Under the pieces are notes generated by a model. The model did no database searches. It saw nothing but the letters and a program-made list of their open reading frames with translations, and was not told the DNA's origin. From positions 62,001 through 126,000 of the forward strand of contig NZ_VSEY01000035.1 in the NCBI RefSeq assembly GCF_008086045.1: a stretch of 64,000 nt of DNA, read 5' to 3'. This DNA comes from Nonomuraea sp. PA05 (GTDB taxonomy: Bacteria > Actinomycetota > Actinomycetes > Streptosporangiales > Streptosporangiaceae). The first letter of the stretch is position 1, and the number at the start of each line of letters is the position of its first letter. The position numbers and the translations under genes were made by a program. Below, in pieces: positions 58,987 to 64,000 of this stretch.

Positions 58987-60111
58987 CTACCCGGCTCGCG
59001 ACTTGAAGATCTTGTCCATGGCCACAGCGCCCGCTGTCAGCGCTGGTCGGATCTCCTGCCGGTACACGGTCTCGGTGACGTGCGTTGAGGAGTGGCCAAC
59101 GAGACGTGCGATCTCTTCAAGCGTTACCTTGTGAGCGGACAGCAGCGACACGAAGCTGTGTCGCAGTTCGCGCGGGCACCAGTCATCGCCGATGCCTGCG
59201 GCTTTGGTGATCTTCTGGAATTCGCGCCGGACGTACCAGCGGTCGTAGGGTCGTCCGTCTTCACGACGGAATACAAGTGCGTCGTCCGCGCCTCTTTCGC
59301 CTGATGCAAGGCGTTCGGCGGCACGAGCTTTGTGGAGTTCCTTCAGGACTTGGATGCCCCACTTAGAGACCTTGAGAACTCGCCGGGATTTCTTTGTCTT
59401 GGTTTCTCCTTTCACTCGCTCGGAACGGTAAACCGCGACCGTTCGCTCTTTGAGGTCCACCTCTGTCCAGCGGAGAGCACGAGCCTCTTCTGTCCGTATC
59501 CCGCAGAGTAGGCATACGATGACGTACGCCATCAGCGGGGAGGAGAGTGCGGCGTGGATAACCGCCTGTGCTTGTTCGAGGTTCAGCGCCTTTGAGGGGC
59601 GGCCCTCTTGCCCGTCAGGGATATCGACCAGATCGGCGACGTTCCGTTTGACCTTGTCTCGCTTCTGTGCGTGTCGTATCGCCCGCTGAAGGATTTGATG
59701 GATGAGGCGGAGTGAGCGCGTGGAGAGTATTTCCGCTCGTCCGTCCAGCCAATCGTCAAGCTCGTCAGCGGTCAGCTTCTTGATCTTGATCTTGCCGATC
59801 TGGGGGATGATGTGGTGGATCGCCATGGACCGGTAGTTGGCTATCGTGTCCTGATCGCGGCCCTTGAGTCCTCTGGCCAGCCAGTCGTTGATGCAATCTT
59901 CGACGGTGTAGCCCTCCTCCGTTGTGACGCCCGCCTCTAGCTCTTCGACGAGCGCGATGAGCTTGTCCTTGACCTCGGTCTTGGTCCTGCCCTTGCGCTT
60001 GGGGCGTAGGCGCTTGCCCTGTGCGTCGAATCCGAGAGAGACGGCTCCCGTGTAGCCGTTCCCTTCGCGGTAGATGCTGGCGCTGTATTTGCCGATGTGG
60101 ATTGTTGCCAT
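58987..60111 (-). CDS. int: Tyrosine recombinase/integrase of the element, 374 aa
   Basis: The N-terminal AP2-like/SAM-like arm-binding part begins MATIHIGKYSASIYREGNGY; a core-binding domain covers about 75-165. The catalytic domain has Arg in LLCGIRTEEARALRW, the PRELRHSFVSLLSAH box, GHSSTHVTETVYRQE and the nucleophile Tyr350. It would catalyse integration into and excision from the tRNA-Pro site. The start is the ATG at 60111 with GGAGAACGG before it; the upstream GTG at 60126 overlaps the ribbon-helix-helix gene stop. Its GC content is visibly lower than that of the flanking chromosome. Confidence 0.95.
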   Translation of the reverse strand: MATIHIGKYSASIYREGNGYTGAVSLGFDAQGKRLRPKRKGRTKTEVKDKLIALVEELEAGVTTEEGYTVEDCINDWLARGLKGRDQDTIANYRSMAIHHIIPQIGKIKIKKLTADELDDWLDGRAEILSTRSLRLIHQILQRAIRHAQKRDKVKRNVADLVDIPDGQEGRPSKALNLEQAQAVIHAALSSPLMAYVIVCLLCGIRTEEARALRWTEVDLKERTVAVYRSERVKGETKTKKSRRVLKVSKWGIQVLKELHKARAAERLASGERGADDALVFRREDGRPYDRWYVRREFQKITKAAGIGDDWCPRELRHSFVSLLSAHKVTLEEIARLVGHSSTHVTETVYRQEIRPALTAGAVAMDKIFKSRAG

Positions 60112-60122
60112 CCGTTCTCCAT

Positions 60123-60332
60123 TCACTCGGTTTTGGCGGGGCGTGTCCCGGCCTGCCGTTGAGGCGTACCACCGGTTTCGTGGGAGCCGGGACTTTTCTT
60201 GTGGCGGTCTATGTATTCGTCGATAGCTTTGCGGATGATGTAGGACATGTCTCGGTCTTGGTCGTCTGCGATCTCTTGGAGTTGCCTGCGGCGGTCACTG
60301 TCGAGTCGCAAGGTGTAGTTGTCGGTGGGCAA
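60123..60332 (-). CDS. Ribbon-helix-helix (CopG-like) protein, 69 aa
   Basis: YTLRLDSDRRRQLQEIADDQ then DMSYIIRKAIDEYIDRHKKS is a typical ribbon-helix-helix domain (residues 5-45), a small dimeric DNA-binding protein. It starts at a TTG. Its stop region carries the start signals of the integrase gene, so the two are translated together. It may control int from the TGCATTGCAATGCA palindrome just upstream. Confidence 0.8.
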   Translation of the reverse strand: MPTDNYTLRLDSDRRRQLQEIADDQDRDMSYIIRKAIDEYIDRHKKSPGSHETGGTPQRQAGTRPAKTE

Positions 60333-60396
60333 TGTGGTCCCCTAGCTCTCGGGCTTGACGCTGTGGTTCTAGCCGAGAGTGTGCACCGGGATGCAT

Positions 60397-60410
60397 TGCA
60401 TTGCAATGCA
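60397..60410. promoter_or_regulatory. 14-bp palindrome TGCATTGCAATGCA with extra half-site
   Basis: The perfect palindrome is preceded by another TGCAT (60392-60396). It lies between the excisionase stop and the TTG of the ribbon-helix-helix gene, 65 bp upstream of that start. A second inverted repeat CTCTCGG/CCGAGAG (60346-60379) is nearer the start. It is the best candidate operator for the int switch. Confidence 0.6.
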
Positions 60411-60420
60411 GTCGCGTGAA

Positions 60421-60606
60421 TTAGTCTTGATCGACTTGTTCGAGGGATGTAATGAAGTCCGCTAGCTGCTGCTCGGTGATCCTTCGAGACCGTCCGATCT
60501 TTATGCTGTGAAGTTGGCGGGTTCTGATCAGTTCATAGATCTTGTCCCGTCCTACACCGAGTAGTTCGGCTATCTCCTCGACCTTGTATGCCTTCAGGTG
60601 CGTCAC
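60421..60606 (-). CDS. xis: Excisionase (MerR-like HTH), 61 aa
   Basis: AYKVEEIAELLGVGRDKIYE and HSIKIGRSRRITEQQLADFI are the helix-turn-helix and wing of the excisionase/AlpA-like DNA-binding family (SinI/HTH_17 type). Its GTG overlaps the stop of the upstream gene (GTGA) and sits within that gene's GGGAGG-type ribosome site. It would direct excision together with Int. The longer in-frame N-terminus is Arg/Pro-rich sequence of the other gene's frame and is rejected. Confidence 0.87.
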   Translation of the reverse strand: MTHLKAYKVEEIAELLGVGRDKIYELIRTRQLHSIKIGRSRRITEQQLADFITSLEQVDQD

Positions 60607-60923
60607 CTCCCTTCGTCGGTCCCCGTCTCCTCGTGGGGCCTGGCCTCCCTTCGGGGTGTTGACCGTTCGTCGCGTAGAGCGGCCTCGCGCTGGAGCCGGC
60701 GGGCGTGGTTCCACACACGGCGGCCGATCCGCAGGCGTAGGCCGGTGCCCTGGCAGCGCGGGCAGAAGCGCCAGCCACGGCCGAACAGGTAGGGGATCCG
60801 GCCGGTGCCGTGGCAGCGGCGGTGCTCCTTGAACGGGCGTGCGTAGCAGTTGCAGATGTAGCTGAGCGTGGTTAGGACGGTGATGGCTATGGCTGCGATA
60901 GCAGCGAGTGTGTCTAGGTTCAA
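60603..60923 (-). CDS. Small membrane/zinc-ribbon protein of the element, 106 aa
   Basis: An N-terminal transmembrane helix (about residues 5-24) is followed by CRRCHGTGR-like RRCHGTGRIPYL and FCPRCQGTGLRL, a DnaJ-type CxxCxGxG pair that probably binds one zinc. The C-terminal tail is Arg-rich. Similar small proteins occur in actinomycete integrative elements, but their role is unknown to me. A TTG at 60923 stands 5 nt after a perfect AGGAGG, while the GTG at 60929 overlaps it; the TTG is preferred. It overlaps xis by 4 nt. Confidence 0.75.
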   Translation of the reverse strand: MNLDTLAAIAAIAITVLTTLSYICNCYARPFKEHRRCHGTGRIPYLFGRGWRFCPRCQGTGLRLRIGRRVWNHARRLQREAALRDERSTPRREARPHEETGTDEGR

Positions 60924-60952
60924 AACCACCTCCTGAGCGGGTTATCGGGGTT

Positions 60953-60973
60953 GCTAGCAGTTGGGCTGCTAGC
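60953..60973. repeat. Small inverted repeat GCTAGCAG/CTGCTAGC
   Basis: The 8-bp arms with a TTGGG loop lie just upstream of the zinc-ribbon gene on the minus strand. GCTAGC recurs three more times between here and 61052. Confidence 0.65.
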
Positions 60974-61014
60974 TGCTAACTTCCTGGTCATCTGGCGTTC
61001 CGGGGTGCTAGCGG

Positions 61015-61056
61015 GGGTGCTAGCGATAGCAGGGTCGGCTGCTATCGCTAGCACCC
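61015..61056. terminator. Perfect 18-bp inverted repeat after the DNA translocase gene
   Basis: GGGTGCTAGCGATAGCAG (61015-61032) and its exact complement (61039-61056) are separated by a 6-nt loop. It starts 13 nt after the Tra-type gene stop on the minus strand. A terminator is the simplest reading, although a transfer or replication site cannot be excluded. Confidence 0.7.
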
Positions 61057-61068
61057 TTGGCGAGAGGG

Positions 61069-63255
61069 CTAGGCGTCGGTTCGGGGGCTACGCTCCGCGA
61101 TGGCCTTGGTGAGGCTGGCCCTGCGGATGCCTCGTCGGGTGACGGGCTTGCCGTTGACGCGGCGGCCGATGTCGGTGACCTTCACGCCGTGGGGCTTGAG
61201 TGCGGTGGTGAGTTGTTCGGACTGCCAACCGCCGTATACCTCGGGCCGGAGTTCGGCCAGTCGCGTGCACAGGGTTTCGTTCCACACCGCGTTCTCCGCA
61301 TCCGGCCAGACGTGCGCCAGGTCGGCGAGCAGATCGTAGGTGGGTTCCTGCGGGCGAGGCTGAACATCCGGGGTAGGCATGGTGCCCGTCTTCACCCGCA
61401 TGTCGATCGCACGGGCAATGATCTGTTTGGCCTGGTCGCCGTTGACCTCGAAGCCACGGCGGGCACCGGGCTTACCGACGCCGACGACCACGCCCCAGCC
61501 GGCATCCTCACCGGGCTCGAACACGGTCGCTCGGTAGCCCGCCTTGTACATGCCGGTACCGAGGATCATGTCGTTGGCGACTTGATCGCGTACCGACAGG
61601 CACACCCGCGTGTTGACGTTGCGGGTGATGCCGGTCGGCAGGCTGTCCTTGTCCGGGATCTGCGTGTCCAGCAGCAGGATCACACCCAGCGCACGCCCGA
61701 GTTTGATCACCTTTTCGCACAGTTCACCGGCTTCCGCGCCGTAGTTCTTATGCTGGAACAGCTCCTGTACTTCGTTGAGGAACACCACGAGCGGATGCAG
61801 CCCGGATCCCGAACGCGACGCCAACTCGGGAGTGACCTTGTTCTCTGGGGCCAGGCCCAGCGCGTGATAGTGGCTGATCTTCGCGGCGCGTTGCTGGCAC
61901 TCGGTGTGGTACAGCCATTTGATCAGCGCGGCGGCACGGCCGATGGTGTCGTCATCCTGCCCGTTGCCGTACTCGGCGCAGACCGGTTCGACGGCCTTGA
62001 AGTCCGCGACGCCCTTGAACTCATACCCCCTGATCTCGGCGCGCGGGTCGAGGCTGGCGGCGAGCACCAGCAGGCGCAGCAGGAACGTCTTCCCTGATCC
62101 GGGCTGTCCGCCGATCAGCCAGTTCCGGAAGATCAGCATGGCGTTCACGGTCTCCATTCGGGGCGTGATGAAGATCGGGAACGGCTTGAACACGTCCACG
62201 CTGCCACCCTTGAGCAGCGGCCACGGCGGTGTGTCCATCGTGCTGGCCGGTTGGTAGCCGACCCACAGCGCCAGCCGTCCAGGATGGCCCGTGGCGGCTT
62301 CTGGCCATACCTGGTCGAGCGGGAGCCGCATGCCCGAGGCCAGCTTGCCCCGTCGTGCCACCACGTCGGCGGCCTCCACCCCGAACGGGAGATCCACGAT
62401 GGCCAGGTGCCCGGGGCCGTCGCGGTGGATCTCCTGCGGGAAGCTGATCGCGTGCTGGTCTCTGGCCACGGCCTGATTGATCGCCGCAATGCCGGTGCTG
62501 AGCAGGGCCCGCCGTACCAACTCGGCGGTGAGCTTGCGGTAGCGCGGCCCCTGGCTCACGTGATCGGTGATCGGCTTGTCTTCCGGACGCCCGAGGCGCG
62601 CCAGGATCGGCACCAGCGCCGCGAGCACCGCCAGCCGCGCCCACAGGGGAACCTGCACGTCCAGCGCCAGGACCACGGGCACGGCGGCACCGGTCAGCAC
62701 GGCCAGCGTGAGCAGCATCGACCAGCGCCAGCGCGATTGTCGTTCCCGTTGCTTGTCCAGCTTGAGCCAGGTGGCAGGGTCGTTGCGGTCGGCGGCGGCC
62801 TGCCGCAACGCCCGGTTGCCCTCCTCCGCGCTGGCCCAGCGCAGCACGTGGGTGATGCCGGAGAAGAACCCGATCGGTGCGTAGACCAGCGCCTTGGCCG
62901 CGTACTTGGGGAGGCGAACCACGTGGTAGCCGATCACGTACCCGGCATCCCTGATCCCCCAGGCGAACATCGCGCGCCGACCGGCGGGCGTGCGCGTCCA
63001 GGGCGGCAGTATGGGGGCGCGCCCCCGACCGTCCTGAGACGGGTCGGGGAGCGCACCAGCGTCGTCGGGCGGATCAACCGGCGGCCCGATCACCGGTGGA
63101 TCGTGGGAAACCGACTCTTGATCGAAGAACGCGTCCTCGTGCGCGTCCTGGTCGTCGTGATCGTGTGCGGCGGCGGTGCCGGCGTCCGGTGCGGGCTGCT
63201 CGCCGGCGTCTTCTGGTTCGTCCTTCCAGACGAACCCATCCAGCGGGGGCCGCAT
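61069..63255 (-). CDS. traSA: FtsK/SpoIIIE-type DNA translocase (TraSA-like transfer protein), 728 aa
   Basis: The Asp/Pro-rich N-terminus (1-90) is followed by membrane segments around residues 105-125 and two helices near 185-225 (WSMLLTLAVLTGAAVPVVLA; ARLAVLAALVPILARL). Then comes an ATPase with Walker A GGQPGSGKTFLLRLL (about 381) and Walker B LHPLVVFLNEVQELF. The C-terminus holds a winged helix-like RPEVYGGWQSEQLTTALKPH. This is the hexameric pump that moves double-stranded DNA between hyphae in AICE elements such as pSAM2. Its ATG overlaps the upstream stop (TGATG). Confidence 0.92.
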   Translation of the reverse strand: MRPPLDGFVWKDEPEDAGEQPAPDAGTAAAHDHDDQDAHEDAFFDQESVSHDPPVIGPPVDPPDDAGALPDPSQDGRGRAPILPPWTRTPAGRRAMFAWGIRDAGYVIGYHVVRLPKYAAKALVYAPIGFFSGITHVLRWASAEEGNRALRQAAADRNDPATWLKLDKQRERQSRWRWSMLLTLAVLTGAAVPVVLALDVQVPLWARLAVLAALVPILARLGRPEDKPITDHVSQGPRYRKLTAELVRRALLSTGIAAINQAVARDQHAISFPQEIHRDGPGHLAIVDLPFGVEAADVVARRGKLASGMRLPLDQVWPEAATGHPGRLALWVGYQPASTMDTPPWPLLKGGSVDVFKPFPIFITPRMETVNAMLIFRNWLIGGQPGSGKTFLLRLLVLAASLDPRAEIRGYEFKGVADFKAVEPVCAEYGNGQDDDTIGRAAALIKWLYHTECQQRAAKISHYHALGLAPENKVTPELASRSGSGLHPLVVFLNEVQELFQHKNYGAEAGELCEKVIKLGRALGVILLLDTQIPDKDSLPTGITRNVNTRVCLSVRDQVANDMILGTGMYKAGYRATVFEPGEDAGWGVVVGVGKPGARRGFEVNGDQAKQIIARAIDMRVKTGTMPTPDVQPRPQEPTYDLLADLAHVWPDAENAVWNETLCTRLAELRPEVYGGWQSEQLTTALKPHGVKVTDIGRRVNGKPVTRRGIRRASLTKAIAERSPRTDA

Positions 63256-63599
63256 CAGGCGCGGCCGCCTTCCGGCCGTGGCGTGCGGGCCTGGTCGGCG
63301 AGTTCGTCACGTAGGTAGGCAAGGGCGTTCGGCTCGCCGTCGGCGTGCGCGTTGAGGGTGGCGTTGATGGCGGCGAGGTAGTTCGCGCGGCTGAGTCGCA
63401 GCGTGGTGACCTCGCGGCGGAGTCGGCGGGTCTCCTGCACGAGGGTGGGAATGTCGTGCAGGGCGGCGGTGACGTCCTGCCACAGATCGCTCAGCGCCGG
63501 GGTGGAGCGGGCAAAGGTGGCGATGAGCTGTTCGGCGGTGCGGTGTCGGTGGACGACCTCCTGAAGATCGGGTCCGGTGTACGGGTGGCGGTAGGGCAC
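63255..63599 (-). CDS. Helical/coiled-coil protein of the element, 114 aa
   Basis: The GTG-started protein is almost wholly helical: QEVVHRHRTAEQLIATFARS, then LVQETRRLRREVTTLRLSRA as a likely coiled coil, then ALAYLRDELADQA. No enzyme motif is visible. It precedes the DNA translocase gene with a TGATG overlap and so is co-translated; it may be an accessory transfer protein. Confidence 0.7.
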   Translation of the reverse strand: MPYRHPYTGPDLQEVVHRHRTAEQLIATFARSTPALSDLWQDVTAALHDIPTLVQETRRLRREVTTLRLSRANYLAAINATLNAHADGEPNALAYLRDELADQARTPRPEGGRA

Positions 63600-63633
63600 T
63601 AGGGCATCACTCTCCTTCGGATCGGTGGGCAGG

Positions 63634-63822
63634 TCAGGAACCGGTGAGCCAGGACAGCAGGGCCCTGATCGCGCGGTTGATGTCGGGGGCGAGCGCGGTA
63701 GCGGCCAGCAGGAAACCGAACACGATGCAGACCAGCGCCATCCACATCCGCAGCTTGAGGAATCGCAGGGCGACCAGCACCACGAGCGCCAGCAGCACGA
63801 CCAGGGGAATCGAAACGTTCAT
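63634..63822 (-). CDS. Small integral membrane protein of the element, 62 aa
   Basis: Two hydrophobic helices (about residues 5-22 and 28-45) are followed by a short tail (DINRAIRALLSWLTGS). The ATG at 63822 is placed 9 nt after a GGGAGG site; a GTG at 63834 overlaps it. Spread (Spd)-like small membrane proteins are common in actinomycete conjugative elements, which is the likeliest role. Confidence 0.7.
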   Translation of the reverse strand: MNVSIPLVVLLALVVLVALRFLKLRMWMALVCIVFGFLLAATALAPDINRAIRALLSWLTGS

Positions 63823-63876
63823 CGGGGGCATCACCTCCCTTCCGCAGACGGGCGGGGGCGGCGGAGACGCGGGACG

Positions 63877-64000
63877 CTAGATCCCGTCGTGACGGGACTT
63901 GCGGCGACGCCAGCGGGCGCGGGCACGGCACTTGCGGCAGTTCTTGGCGCCGGACTCGACGGCAGCGCCACAGGGGCACCCACGGTGGATCGGGAAAGTG
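63877..64000 (-). CDS. Small Cys4 zinc-finger, Arg-rich protein (5' end beyond window)
   Basis: The reading frame entering from the window edge ends at a TAG (63877-63879) and encodes IHRGCPCGAAVESG, then AKNCRKCRARARWRRRKSRH. The C-x-C...C-x2-C arrangement would bind one zinc, and the tail is strongly basic, consistent with nucleic-acid binding. Small proteins of this kind are common in actinomycete integrative elements. It is too short for standard gene-length cut-offs. The start is not in the window. Confidence 0.65.
   Translation of the reverse strand, partial: TFPIHRGCPCGAAVESGAKNCRKCRARARWRRRKSRHDGI

Overview
The window is high-GC DNA with frequent GTG and TTG starts and many 1-4 nt stop/start overlaps. 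Its marker genes point to a filamentous actinomycete, most like Streptosporangiaceae (Nonomuraea/Streptosporangium type); the genus is inference. The markers are an actinobacterial-type DapD, a mycothiol biosynthesis deacetylase (MshB), a glutaredoxin of the mycoredoxin kind, a large LuxR-type (LAL) regulator, and a pSAM2-like integrated element in a tRNA-Pro gene.

Layout. 1-4.4 kb: lysine/diaminopimelate genes dapE (partial), dapD and dapC, with a 7Fe-type ferredoxin, a DUF4178 protein and a stand-alone SH3-like protein. 4.4-6.4 kb: a binding lipoprotein and a methyltransferase. 6.5-13.8 kb: an unusual cassette. Two homologous large proteins, one with an intact sigma-region-4-like helix-turn-helix and one with a degenerate copy, flank a UvrD-like helicase that has an extra N-terminal domain; a cysteinyl-tRNA synthetase-like gene follows 20 nt later. 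I consider this cassette the best candidate for an undescribed system. 13.8-24.2 kb: penicillin-acylase-type Ntn hydrolase, HExxH membrane protein, secreted Thr/Pro-rich protein, flavin reductase, DUF6113-mshB, S9 peptidase, secreted S33 hydrolase and a methyltransferase behind a strong palindrome. 24.2-29.9 kb: a decayed secreted-protein gene, a SnoaL-like protein divergent from the LAL regulator, and a LysE exporter divergent from a MocR regulator. 29.9-33.4 kb: a heterodimeric ABC exporter whose two ATP sites look asymmetric. 33.4-41.6 kb: narK divergent from narGHJI, with a small kinase-fold gene coupled to narI.

41.7-47.6 kb: an NmrA-like oxidoreductase, then a minus-strand run of GH16 glucanase, DUF1996, DUF305 and kinase genes, divergent from a LacI regulator with CebR-like operators between them. 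This is probably a beta-glucan-use locus. 47.6-56.8 kb: secreted propeller protein, RtcB RNA ligase, unknown membrane protein, an MFS-SDR-cupin run under a divergent TetR, a small possibly leaderless two-gene operon, and an ECF sigma factor with its partner. 56.9-58.7 kb: a COG1672-type ATPase with a nuclease-like tail, and a glutaredoxin.

58.8 kb to the end: tRNA-Pro(GGG) followed by an actinomycete integrative element on the minus strand: integrase, ribbon-helix-helix protein, excisionase, small zinc-finger/membrane protein, FtsK/Tra-type DNA translocase, and three small proteins. The last of these is cut by the window edge. No replication initiator is visible, so the element continues beyond 64 kb.

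No database searches were possible. Family names come from motif recognition and gene context.
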